Positions 52,709-64,000 of a stretch of DNA of 64,000 bases are shown here, piece by piece. Made by a program: the position numbers and the translations under genes. The notes below the pieces were generated by a model. The model saw only the letters and a list, made by a program, of their open reading frames with translations, searched no databases and was not told the origin of the DNA. Source of the DNA: Pyropia yezoensis (Eukaryota > Rhodophyta > Bangiophyceae > Bangiales > Bangiaceae); assembly GCA_009829735.1 (NCBI GenBank), contig CM020620.1, positions 9,927,794-9,991,793 on the forward strand. The letters are read 5' to 3'. The number at the start of each line of letters is the position of its first letter. The stretch's first letter is position 1.

Positions 52709-55700
52709 TCACGAAGAGGCGCGCCGATGACGCTTGTTCGGTGGCTGGCCCAGGCTTGGCCGCGACACGACGTGCGTGCCAAACAGCGAGTCGGCACACA
52801 CCGCGAATGTAGCGATAGTATTACCGTACGCCTTATCCATAGAGTCGACGTCCACCACAATCACGCTCTCAATCGCAAACGTCGGCTTGTGGGTGCGCAA
52901 GTCCAGCCTTGTAGGCGCTTGAGAACGCGTTGTGATGATAAGGGCAGTGCGCCGCTCCCACTGCTTCCACAACTCAGGTCCGAACAGACCACGCAGAGAG
53001 GAGCAGGAATTGGAAATGTCCTCGTTAGGCACCAGCCGCTCACCGCTCTTGTACTGCTCCGCTCTCGCCACGAGTTCACCTGTCCGAGGCCCTCCTTTGG
53101 CACCACGCACGCAGCGTAAGAACGTGATACCGTCGATGCCTGGGAAGGTGGAGCTCCACGGCCTCCACACATGCCGAAGCAGGTCCTCTTCGGAGTAGTC
53201 TTGAAGAAGCTGCGGGATGGATGAGAAGTAGACGACGCCACGGCAAGCGATCGACGCGTCCACAGCAGCTTGTGACAGCCACCGCGCCTGGCCCGTGAGG
53301 CGGTCAGGTGCGGGATACAGCTTTCGCAACGAGTACTTGCAGTACGGAAGAGGCCCCGACGCGTGCAGAGCAGCCTGGTTTCGACACAGGAGTGCCCGGC
53401 AGCAGCTCAGCAGCACCTCGGTCCACAGGAAGAGGTTCTCCCACGCCACAGGAACATCACCGACGAGCAGAGCGCGTCGCACCTCGTTGCACGCAGCGTA
53501 CAACCCGCCGTCGTCCCCGGATATGTCGTAGACAGTTGCCTCCACCGAGTCCTCGTGAAAATCCTCCTCTCCGCCGTCGAGGTCCGCCGCCACCACAAAG
53601 TGCTTTGGCTGACTACTTGCGCCGAACTTGTCAGAGGCAGGAAGAACGTAATTGGCAGCTGTGCCAGAGCCCGCGATGGCCGACGCCAGGTCCATCTGCA
53701 GCCTGGCCTCCAGTGCCCCCAAGAAGAATGTCACGATGATGGTGGGGTTCCGGGACTTGGATCGCCTGCTTGGCCGCTGCATGAGAGCGCCCTCCCCAAA
53801 GACCGTGTTCCAAGACAGCTCCTTCGTAAACACGCCAGATGATGGCGCGTCGTAATTAAGCAGTCCAACAGCCATCACCAGCGGGTGCTGGGCCAAGATG
53901 TAGACGCTCTGTTGGGCCACGGATAGGCGTGACGGTGCGAGGGCATCAGTGAGGATGGAGAAGAAGTGATCGCCGTCGCTCGACGCCTCGACAGCACCAT
54001 TAAGCACGATGGACGCCCGAGGATGACGAGCGTGAGCAGCGCAAGATGCTTTGCTACAGTCCCGACAGGCAGCAGCCGCCGTTGTCCCGCAGCAGTAGAC
54101 GAGCGCAAGGCAACCCTTAGGTCCAGGAGACGGCGACGCTGTTGATCTTGTACCTCCTCCACAGGTAGAAGAGGGATCCGGGCGACCTCCTTGACTGTTG
54201 ACAAAGACCCCGTCTGCGCGCCAGCTTGCCGCTCAGCAAAGCGCTCATTGAACGCGGTCATCACCGGGCGGATGTGCAGCGCTTCACACCAATCACATAT
54301 CGCCTTCCGCACTGCCTCAGCCGTCACCATCACTGCGTCTTCAGGAAGCGAGGTGTTGTCCTCTTCAACAGTCGTGGTCAGCCGTGCCCGGTCCCGCCTG
54401 ACAAGGTCCGCGAGTCCCGCAGCAATCTGGCCCGCCGTCTTCTTCTCGCCAGTCAAAGAAGTCGACTCCGCGTTGGCTGAAGTGGCCGTATTTGCTGCGG
54501 CTATTGACGCGGCCGCCGTCGTGGCCTCCGCTTCTGCCGTGGTAGTGGTCGCCGTCGCCTGCGACGTCGATGACAACTGATCAGAAGCGGCTGACACCGT
54601 GCCCGTCGCCATAGACGCCAGTCCAGCCGCCCATTTGCCTCCGGCGAACAGGCGCTGCAGCACGTCCTCGTCGCTGTTAATGTTCTGCAGCCGCGCCAGC
54701 ACCTTCTCGCGCTCGCCCTTGGACAGAGCAGCAAAAGAGAGACGGGGCAGCTCATCAACGAGCAAGAGCCCACGCATCCCATCCGGCGACGACGGCAGCA
54801 GCCGAGCCTGCACGAGGTTGGTGGCAACCGCCGCGACTTGGGCGACGCTGACCCGTCCCTCGGTCAGCAGCTTCAGCACGTGGTCCCGATACATGTCAAA
54901 GGTGTTGCGCGTGGCGGTCGGATCCCAGGACTCCGCGAAGATGATGCGCACGAGATGCGGTAAGCGATTGTCAATCCAGGCAAGCACGTGGTCATCAGCA
55001 GTGGCCCTTGGTAATGCCATTGAACGACAGCACATAGACGGGTAGACTTCGCCACCAGTCCCGCATCGCCCGGGTCAGCGACATGACAAGGTCTGGCTCC
55101 CCTACAATAGAGAGGAGCAGCAGGAGCAGGAACAGCGTCTTGCCACGACCAGGAGAGCCCATCACGTACCCAGTGCCGCGGGCGTCCGTCCGAAACGCGT
55201 GCAGTTCACGTACAGCAGCAGGTACCGGGTTGACGCCAAAGCGCCTCTCGAACAGCCCGGTGCCAAACTGCGGGTTGGGTGCAATAAAATGCGGCAATCG
55301 TCTGGCCACCTCCGTGACGGGCTCCACATGCAAGGGCGAGGGACCAGTGATCGGCAGCTACGTCCACATTCAAACAATGACACACGGTAAGCTCAGTCGT
55401 GAGGTGCATTGCAGGTCAGTAAGAGAGCCACGCGATTGAACCAAAGAAGAAAAAGAGGCCAACCACGGGCAACAGTACACGAAAAGAACGTGAGAGGGTG
55501 GAGGTACTCAGTCAGCGCAAAGAACGCACGGAGAACACCACATCGACATGACCGGCATGATTGATTTTGCCTCGCGCACCGCCACCGACGTCTTAGCGTA
55601 CCTTCGCTAGCGGTGAGGCATTGTCCTTGCTGGCGGTATTTAGACGAGCAAGCTCTTCATACAGCAGCGTCAGGCGCTTGGTCAACCACTTCTTGTCGTC

Positions 55701-55920
55701 GTCGATGCTTGCCCTATCAACTCTGGTGTCCTCCAAATCAGCTCGCAGGTCGGCCATGTCGGAGGCACTCAGGCCTGGCTGCTCCAGCTTACGCCTGATG
55801 TCCGACATTCGTTGAACAACTTGCCTTCGCTCAGTCCGATGCCATCTCCAACGCGTTTGTTGTCGTCCGCACCTCTTCCTTGATCACGTCCAGCTTCTCG
55901 GTCAAGCCCGGCTCAGGGTT
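52709..55920 (-). pseudogene. P-loop NTPase of an unrecognised multigene family (RHS/Crinkler-like layout), frame-broken
   Basis: A 5' coiled-coil region (55920-55602; DVIKEEVRTTTNALEM, MSDIRRKLEQ, WLTKRLTLLYEELARL) appears to splice across a 244-base intron (55601-55358; AAG|GTACGC to ACGTAG|CTG, frame kept) into an NTPase. Walker A is MGSPGRGKT at 55162-55136, Walker B is GLLLVDELP at about 54768-54745, and VYVLSFNG lies between them. A Thr/Ala-rich linker follows, then a well-preserved C-terminal half of about 430 residues ending at 52709. The frame shifts by one base near 55010 and 53990, where frames overlap; these may be errors or mutations. Walker A early, Walker B about 130 residues later and a long unrelated C terminus recall trypanosome RHS and Crinkler NTPases, but I cannot name the family. 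A truncated paralogue lies at 35.6-36.9 kb. Confidence 0.65.
55358..55601 (-). other. Putative spliceosomal intron in the P-loop gene
   Basis: Reading minus, the donor AAG|GTACGC ends the coiled-coil frame just before its TAA, and the acceptor TGTGGACGTAG|CTGCCG opens the NTPase frame just after its TAG. Joining them keeps codon phase 0 on both sides. 244 bases is a normal algal intron size. No clear branch point could be named. Confidence 0.5.
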
Positions 55921-56353
55921 ATCTCCACCCGGCTGCCCAGAACGTGAACGCGCGCGACACGACGCCGGGATGCGCAGAGGCGCTCGCACAACCCCATGAC
56001 AGCTGCCATGGCCAACGAGCGACGCACGACGTTCACGCCGCCCACAAATCCGCAACCCAAGCGTCGGTTCCTGTGTCCATGGGAGGATGGCAGCATTGAG
56101 GACAAAGGCCATACGCGATGAGAGACCACATGACCCTGTTGGAAAAAACTTACGTACCGAGCGCGACCCCGAAGAGAAAGAAAGCAAGATGACAACCCCA
56201 GGCAAAGGGCGGCGTGAGGGGGGGGACATGCAGCTCGTCCCCACCCCCGACAGGTTCCGCAACATGGGCGGGTAGAGTCACGAATCAGCCGCACGGCGAG
56301 GCATAGGCCGCACCGGTAGGTGTGGCGCATGCAAAGGGCAGCAATCGGCAGCA

Positions 56354-56853
56354 NNNNNNNNNNNNNNNNNNNNNNNNNNNNNNNNNNNNNNNNNNNNNNN
56401 NNNNNNNNNNNNNNNNNNNNNNNNNNNNNNNNNNNNNNNNNNNNNNNNNNNNNNNNNNNNNNNNNNNNNNNNNNNNNNNNNNNNNNNNNNNNNNNNNNNN
56501 NNNNNNNNNNNNNNNNNNNNNNNNNNNNNNNNNNNNNNNNNNNNNNNNNNNNNNNNNNNNNNNNNNNNNNNNNNNNNNNNNNNNNNNNNNNNNNNNNNNN
56601 NNNNNNNNNNNNNNNNNNNNNNNNNNNNNNNNNNNNNNNNNNNNNNNNNNNNNNNNNNNNNNNNNNNNNNNNNNNNNNNNNNNNNNNNNNNNNNNNNNNN
56701 NNNNNNNNNNNNNNNNNNNNNNNNNNNNNNNNNNNNNNNNNNNNNNNNNNNNNNNNNNNNNNNNNNNNNNNNNNNNNNNNNNNNNNNNNNNNNNNNNNNN
56801 NNNNNNNNNNNNNNNNNNNNNNNNNNNNNNNNNNNNNNNNNNNNNNNNNNNNN
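56354..56853. other. Assembly gap (500 N)
   Basis: Exactly 500 N, a typical placeholder for a gap of unknown size, immediately before the satellite array. The distance and even the linkage between the P-loop gene and the array are therefore not established by sequence. Confidence 0.98.
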
Positions 56854-59800
56854 GTGGCTGATTTTGGAGTGGCCACGGACAGAGACGATAGTCAGAAAGT
56901 ATTTGCACAGAAAGCGGCGTCTTGGACCGACACGCACCGCGGTGCAGAGGGCAAATTCCGGTTTTGATCGAAAACCGGAATTCGCACGCCGCGTCGCGCT
57001 GGCCCCCCGTGCATGAACTGAGGCCAGCAGCTTTGGTGCCAACCGACGTGGCATCGATAGTTGGAGTATTCACCACCCACACTTCCGCCTGTGTCACCAC
57101 ACGTACGGTGCGCCAGCGTGGATGCGCGCATGTCGGCCAAACCGCGATATTTCGACGCCCCCCACCACCCACCAACGGCATTTTCGACGCCCCCCACCAC
57201 CCACCCGCGGCATTTTCGACGCCCCCCACCACCCACCAGCGGCCTCGTATGGTGGCTGATTTTGGAGTGGCCACGGACAGAGACGATAGTCAGAAAGTAT
57301 TTGCACAGAAAGCGGCGTCTTGGACCGACACGCACCGCGGTGCAGAGGGCAAATTCCGGTTTTGATTGAAAACCGGAATTCGCACGCCGCGTCGCGCTGG
57401 CCCCCCGTGCATGAGCTGAGGCCAGCAGCTTTGGTGCCAACCGACGTGGCATCGATAGTTGGAGTATTCACCACCCACACTTCCGCCTGTGTCACCACAC
57501 GTACGGTGAGCCAGCGTGGATGCGCACTGGTCGGCCAAACCGCGATATTTCGACGCCCCCATCACCCACCAGCGGCATTTTCGACGCCCCCACCACCCAC
57601 CAGCGGCCTCGTATGGTGGCTGATTTTGGAGTGGCCACGGACAGAGACGATAGTCAGAAAGTATTTGCACAGAAAGCGGCGTCTTGGACCGACACGCACC
57701 GCGGCGCAGAGGGCAAATTCCGGTTTTGATCGAAAACCGGAATTCGCACGCCGCGTCGCGCTGGCCCCCGTGCATGAGCTGAGGCCAGCAGCTTTTGGTG
57801 CCAACCGACGTGGCATCGATAGTTGGAGTATTCACCACCCACACTTCCGCCTGTGTCACCACACGTACGGTGAGCCAGCGTGGATGCGCACTGGTCGGCC
57901 AAACCGCGATATTTCGACGCCCCCCCACCCACCAGCGGCATTTTCGACGCCCCCACCACCCACCAGCGGCCTCGTATGGTGGCTGATTTTGGAGTGGCCA
58001 CGGACAGAGACGATAGTCAGAAAGTATTTGCACAGAAAGCGGCGTCTTGGACCGACACGCACGCGGCGCAGAGGGCAAATTCCGGTTTTGATCGAAAACC
58101 GGAATTCGCACGCCGCGTCGCGCTGGCCCCCGTGCATGAGCTGAGGCCAGCAGCTTTGGTGCCAACCGACGTGGCATCGATAGTTGGAGTATTCACCACC
58201 CACACTTCCGCCTGTGTCACCACACGTACGGTGAGCCAGCGTGGATGCGCACTGTCGGCCAAACCGCGATATTTCGACGCCCCCCACCACCCACCAGCGG
58301 CATTTTCGACGCCCCCCACCACCCACCAGCGCCTCGTATGGTGGCTGATTTTGGAGTGGCCACGGACAGAGACGATAGTCAGAAAGTATTTGCACAGAAA
58401 GCGGCGTCTTGGACCGACACGCACCGCGGTGCAGAGGGCAAATTCCGGTTTTGATTGAAAACCGGAATTCGCACGCCGCGTCGCGCTGGCCCCCGTGCAT
58501 GAGCTGAGGCCAGCAGCTTTGGTGCCAACCGACGTGGCATCGATAGTTGGAGTATTCACCACCCACACTTCCGCCTGTGTCACCACACGTACGGTGAGCC
58601 AGCGTGGATGCGCACTGGTCGGCCAACCCGGGTTATTTAGACGCCCCCCACCACCCACCAGCGGCATTTTCGACGCCCCCCACCACCACCAGCGGCCTCG
58701 TATGGTGGCTGATTTTGGAGTGGCCACGGACAGAGACGATAGTCAGAAAGTATTTGCACAGAAAGCGGCGTCTTGGACCGACACGCACCGCGGTGCAGAG
58801 GGCAAATTCCGGTTGATTGAAAACCGGAATTCGCACGCCGCGTCGCGCTGGCCCCCCGTGCATGAGCTGAGGCCAGCAGCTTTGGTGCCAACCGACGTGG
58901 CATCGATAGTTGGAGCATTCACCACCCACACTTCCGCCTGTGTCACCACACGTACGGTGAGCCAGCGTGGATGCGCACTGGTCGGCCAAACCGCGATATT
59001 TCGACGCCCCCCTCCACCCACCAGCGGCATTTTCGACGCCCCCCACCACCCACCAGCGGCCTCGTATGGTGGCTGATTTTGGAGTGGCCACGGACAGAGA
59101 CGATAGTCAGAAAGTATTTGCACAGAAAGCGGCGTCTTGGACCGACACGCACCGCGGCGCAGAGGGCAAATTCCGGTTTTGATCGAAAACCGGAATTCGC
59201 ACGCCCGCGTCGCGCTGGCCCCCCGTGCATGAGCTGAGGCCCAGCAGCTTTGGTGCCAACCGACGTGGCATCGATAGTTGGAGTATTCACCACCCACACT
59301 TCCGCCTGTGTCACCACACGTACGGTGAGCCAGCGTGGATGCGCACTGGTCGGCCAAACCGCGATATTTCGACGCCCCCCACCACCCACCAGCGGCATTT
59401 TCGACGCCCCCCACCCACCCACCAGCGGCCCTCGTATGGTGGCTGATTCTGGAAAGGCCACGGACAGAGACGATAGTCAGAAAGTATTTGCACAGAAAGC
59501 GGCGTCTTGGACCGACACGCACCGCGGTGCAGAGGGCAAATCCGGTTTTGATGAAAACCGGAATTCGCACGCCGCGTCGCGCTGGCCCCCCGTGCATGAG
59601 CTGAGGCCAGCAGCTTTGGTGCCAACCGACGTGGCATCGATAGTTGGAGTATTCACCACCCACACTTCCGCCTGTGTCGCCACCGGTGGCCAGCGTGGAT
59701 GCGCACTGGTCGGCCACCCGGGTTATTTCGACGCCCCCCACACCCACCAACGGCATTTTCGACGCCCCCACCACCCACCAGCGGCCTCGTATGGTGGCTG

Positions 59801-62800
59801 ATTTTGGAGTGGCCACGGACAGAGACGATAGTCAGAAAGTATTTGCACAGAAAGCGGCGTCTTGGACCGACACGCACCGCGGCGCAGAGGGCAAATTCCG
59901 GTTTTGATCGAAAACCGGAATTCGCACGCCGCGTCGCGCTGGCCCCCCGTGCATGAGCTGAGGCCAGCAGCTTTGGTGCCAACCGACGTGGCATCGATAG
60001 TTGGAGTATTCACCACCCACACTTCCGCCTGTGTCACCACACGTACGGTGAGCCAGCGTGGATGCGCACTGGTCGGCCAACCCGGGTTATTTCGACGCCC
60101 CCCACCACCCACCAGCGGCATTTTCGACGCCCCCCACCACCCACCAGCGGCCTCGTATGGTGGCTGATTCTGGAAAGGCCACGGACAGAGACGATAGTCA
60201 GAAAGTATTTGCACAGAAAGCGGCGTCTTGGACCGACACGCACCGCGGTGCAGAGGGCAAATTCCGGTTTTGATTGAAAACCGGAATTCGCACGCCGCGT
60301 CGCGCTGGCCCCCCGTGCATGAGCTGAGGCCAGCAGCTTTGGTGCCAACCGACGTGGCATCGATAGTTGGAGCATTCACCACCCACACTTCCGCCTGTGT
60401 CACCACACGTACGGTGAGCCAGCGTGGATGCGCACTGGTCGCCAAACCGCGTATTTTCGACGCCCCCCACCACCCACCCGGCATTTTCGACGCCCCCACC
60501 ACCCACCAGCGGCCTCGTATGGTGGCTGATTTTTGGAGTGGCCACGGACAGAGACGATAGTCAGAAAGTATTTGCACAGAAAGCGGCGTCTTGGACCGAC
60601 ACGCACCGCGGTGCAGAGGGCAAATTCCGGTTTTGATTGAAAACCGGAATTCGCACGCCGCGTCGCGCTGGCCCCCCGTGCATGAACTGAGGCCAGCAGC
60701 TTTGGTGCCAACCGACGTGGCATCGATAGTTGGAGTATTCACCACCCACACTTCCGCCTGTGTCACCACACGTACGGTGAGCCAGCGTGGATGCGCACTG
60801 GTCGGCCAAACCGGATATTTTCGACGCCCCCCACCACCCACCACGGCATTTTCGACGCCCCCCCACCACCACCAGCGGCCTCGTATGGTGGCTGATTTTG
60901 GAGTGGCCACGGACAGAGACGATAGTCAGAAAGTATTTGCACAGAAAGCGGCGTCTTGGACCGACACGCACCGCGGTGCAGAGGGCAAATTCCGGTTTTG
61001 ATTGAAAACCGGAATTCGCACGCCGCGTCGCGCTGGCCCCCCGTGCATGAGCTGAGGCCAGCAGCTTTGGTGCCAACCGACGTGGCATCGATAGTTGGAG
61101 TATTCACCACCCACACTTCCGCCTGTGTCGCCACAAATTCGGTGGTCCAGCGTGGATGCGCACTGGTCGGCCAACCCGGGTTATTTGAGGACGCCCCCCC
61201 ACCACCCACCAACGCATTTTCGACGCCCCCCACCCCCACCCGCGCATTTTCGACGCCCCCCACCACCCCCAGCGGCCTCGTATGGTGGCTGATTTTTGGA
61301 GTGGCCACGGACAGAGACGATAGTCAGAAAGTATTTGCACAGAAAGCGGCGTCTTGGACCGACACGCACCGCGGTGCAGAGGGCAAAATTCCGGTTTGAT
61401 CGAAAACCGGAATTCGCACGCCCGCGTCGCGCTGGCCCCCCGTGCATGAAACTGAGGCCAGCAGCTTTGGTGCCAACCGACGTGGCATCGATAGTTGGAG
61501 TATTCAACCACCCACACTTCCGCCTGTGTCACCCACAACGTACGGTGGCCAGCGTGGATGCGCGCATGTCGGCCCAAACCGGGATATTTCGACGCCCCCA
61601 CCACCCACCAACGGCATTTTCGACCCCACCACCCACCCGGGCATTTTCGACGCCCCCACCACCCACCAGCGGCCTCGGTATGGTGGCTGATTTTGGAGTG
61701 GCCACGGACAGAGACGATAGTCCAGAAAGTATTTGCACAGAAAGCGGCGTCTTGGACCCGACCACGCACCGCGGTGCAGAGGGCAAATTCCGGTTTTGAT
61801 TGAAAACCGGAATTCCGCACGCCGCGTCGCGCTGGCCCCCCGTGCATGAACTGAGGCCAGCAGCTTTGGTGCCAAACCGACGTGGCATCGATAGTTGGAG
61901 TATTCACCACCCACACTTCCGCCTGTGTCACCACACGTACGGTGCGCCAGCGTGGATGCGCCACTGGTCGGCCAAACCGCGATATTTCGAGACGCCCCCC
62001 ATCCACCCCAACCAAGCGGCATTTTCCGACGCCCCCCACCACCCACCAGCGGCCTCGTATGGTGGCTGATTTTGGAGTGGCCACGGACAGAGACGATAGT
62101 CAGAAAGTATTTGCACAGAAAGCGGCGTCTTGGACCGGACACGCACCGCGGTGCAGAGGGCAAATTCCCGGTTTTGATCGAAAACCGGAATTCGCACGCC
62201 GCGTCGCGCTGGCCCCCCGTGCATGAGCTGAGGCCCAGCAGCTTTGGTGCCAACCGACGTGGCATCGATAGTTGGGAGTATTCACCACCCACACTTCCGC
62301 CTGTGTCACCACACGTACGGTGCGCCAGCGTGGATGCGCGCATGTCGGCCAAAACCGCGATATTATTTCGACGCCCCCCACCACCCACCACGGCATTTTC
62401 GACGCCCCCCACCACCCCACCAGCGGCCTCGTATGGTGGCTGATTTTGGAGTGGCCACGGACAGAGACGATAGTCAGAAAGTATTTGCACAGAAAGCGGC
62501 GTCTTGGACCCGACACGCACCGCGGCGCAGAGGGCAAATTCCGGTTTTGATCGAAAACCGGAATTCGCACGCCGCGTCGCGCTGGCCCCCCGTGCATGAG
62601 CTGAGGCCAGCAGCTTTGGTGCCAACCGACGTGGCATCGATAGTTGGAGTATTCACCACCCACACTTCCGCCTGTGTCACCACACGTACGGTGAGCCAGC
62701 GTGGATGCGCACATGTCGGCCAAACCGCGATATTTCGACGCCCCCCCACCACCCACCAACGGCATTTTCGAACGCCCCCCCACCACCCACCAGCGGCCTC

Positions 62801-64000
62801 GTATGGTGGCTGATTTTGGAGTGGCCACGGACAGAGACGATAGTCAGAAAGTATTTGGCACCAGAAAGCGGCGTCTTGGACCGACACGCACCGCGGCGCA
62901 GAGGGGCAAATTCCGGTTTTGATCGAAAACCGGAATTCGCACGCCCGCGTCGCGCTGGCCCCCGTGCATGAACTGAGGCCAGCAGCTTTGGTGCCAACCG
63001 ACGTGGCATCGATAGTTGGAGTATTCACCACCCCACACTTCCGCCTGTGTCACCACACGTACGGTGAGCCAGCGTGGATGCGCGCATGTGCACCGGTTCG
63101 GCCCAACCCACCCGGGATATTTCGACGCCCCCCCACCACCCACCCGCGGCATTTTCGACGCCCCCCACCACCCACCAGCGGCCTCGTATGGTGGCTGATT
63201 TTGGAGTGGCCACGGACAGAGACGATAGTCAGAAAGTATTTGCACAGAAAGCGGCGTCTTGGACCGACACGCACCGCGGTGCAGAGGGCAAATTCCGGTT
63301 TTGATCGAAAACCGGAATTCGCACGCCGCGTCGCGCTGGCCCCCCGTGCATGAACTGAGGCCAGCAGCTTTGGTGCCAACCGACGTGGCATCGATAGTTG
63401 GAGTATTCACCACCCACACTTCCGCCTGTGTCACCACACGTACGGTGAGCCAGCGTGGATGCGCACTGGTCGGCCAAACCGCGATATTTCGACGCCCCCC
63501 ATCACCCACCAGCGGCATTTTCGACGCCCCCCACCACCCACCAGCGGCCTCGTATGGTGGCTGATTTTGGAGTGGCCACGGACAGAGACGATAGTCAGAA
63601 AGTATTTGCACAGAAAGCGGCGTCTTGGACCGACACGCACCGCGGCGCAGAGGGCAAATTCCGGTTTTGATCGAAAACCGGAATTCGCACGCCGCGTCGC
63701 GCTGGCCCCCCGTGCATGAGCTGAGGCCAGCAGCTTTGGTGCCAACCGACGTGGCATCGATAGTTGGAGTATTCACCACCCACACTTCCGCCTGTGTCAC
63801 CACACGTACGGTGAGCCAGCGTGGATGCGCACTGGTCGGCCAAACCGCGATATTTCGACGCCCCCCTCCACCCACCAGCGGCATTTTCGACGCCCCCCAC
63901 CACCCACCAGCGGCCTCGTGTGGTGGCTGATTTTGGAGTGGCCACGGACAGAGACGATAGTCAGAAAGTATTTGCACAGAAAGCGGCGTCTTGGACCGAC
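56854..64000 (+). repeat. Tandem satellite array, about 364-bp monomer, at least 19.6 copies
   Basis: The anchor GATTTTGG or GATTCTGG recurs 20 times: 56860, 57258, 57622, 57985, 58347, 58711, 59075, 59445, 59800, 60166, 60528, 60894, 61291, 61689, 62068, 62442, 62812, 63197, 63563, 63929. Most spacings are 355-385; three are 397-398 and contain a third copy of an internal 31-33-bp CGACGCCCCCCACCACCCACC submotif (normally two). Each monomer holds a 12-bp inverted repeat, AATTCCGGTTTT and AAAACCGGAATT, around a 4-5-nt loop. Two variants recur: GGTGCAGAGG versus GGCGCAGAGG, and CCGCGATATT versus CCCGGGTTATT. The array touches the gap on the left and the window end on the right. Long open frames on both strands are a by-product of the period and composition. 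Confidence 0.98.

Noticed and set aside
56954-56982. The 12-bp inverted repeat in each satellite monomer as a bacterial-type terminator
   Set aside because: No U tract follows, the setting is a eukaryotic satellite, and the repeat recurs every monomer; structural or protein-binding roles are more likely.
56854-64000. Many open frames of 70-395 codons on both strands inside the satellite array
   Set aside because: They are periodic copies of the same monomer in different frames, kept open because several monomer lengths are multiples of three and stops are rare. No start context or domain, and equal coding look on both strands.
1-64000. tRNA, rRNA or other structured RNA genes
   Set aside because: I looked for cloverleaf-like and rRNA-like stretches (for example the TCCCAGC...GCTGGGA pair near 8685-8730) and found none that satisfies a known fold; a covariance-model scan would settle it.

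Overview
The window reads as nuclear DNA of a eukaryote with a very GC-rich, transposon-loaded genome. The evidence is a chromodomain Ty3/gypsy element, a DIRS-type tyrosine-recombinase retroelement, a copia remnant, PIF/Harbinger-like SANT-domain debris, a long satellite array, at least one likely spliceosomal intron, and proteins full of Ala/Gly/Pro homopolymers. My best guess is a high-GC alga, for example a bangiophycean red alga, but nothing here proves the taxon. The window crosses a 500-base run of N, and the satellite next to it carries clustered one-base insertions. Some of the many frame breaks may therefore be consensus errors rather than mutations.

Layout. 1-3.0 kb: no convincing gene. 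3.0-6.8 kb (minus): a large low-complexity protein gene with one frame break. 6.8-10.2 kb: G/C homopolymers, a 28-bp minisatellite and a SANT-like scrap. 10.2-14.0 kb (minus): a degenerate DIRS-like retroelement (gag-like, RT, RNase H, an NPPF segment, tyrosine recombinase). 14.3/14.5-22.0 kb (plus): a nearly complete Ty3/gypsy chromovirus-type element with near-identical LTRs, an extra two-zinc-finger ORF, Gag, a canonical -1 frameshift heptamer and Pol ending in a chromodomain. 24.2-26.8 kb (plus): a broken SANT/NAM-associated transposon ORF. 27.6-29.9 kb: small acidic and coiled-coil ORFs of unknown function. 32.06-33.0 kb: a non-autonomous TIR element, with a second copy of one end at 47.6 kb. 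34.4-35.2 kb: a dead copia RT. 35.6-36.9 kb (minus): a truncated paralogue of the gene at 52.7-55.9 kb. 37.2-40.6 kb (plus): an intact membrane-anchored DUF5117-type met-zincin, the best intact host gene here. 44.3-44.9 kb: an outlying pair of satellite monomers. 47.9-51.8 kb (plus): a broken nuclear gene for a bacterial-type NAD+ DNA ligase that has lost its catalytic lysine. 52.7-55.9 kb (minus): a P-loop NTPase of an unrecognised multigene family. 56.35-56.85 kb: assembly gap. 56.85-64.0 kb: about 19.6 satellite monomers of roughly 364 bp.

How it fits together. Most of the sequence is the residue of several mobile-element classes inserted around few host genes. The gypsy element looks young by its LTRs but carries damage in RT, in the Gag zinc knuckle and in the Pol reading frame, so it is probably non-autonomous now. 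The metalloprotease is the one clearly intact host enzyme. The ligase and the P-loop family are the most unusual protein-coding content.
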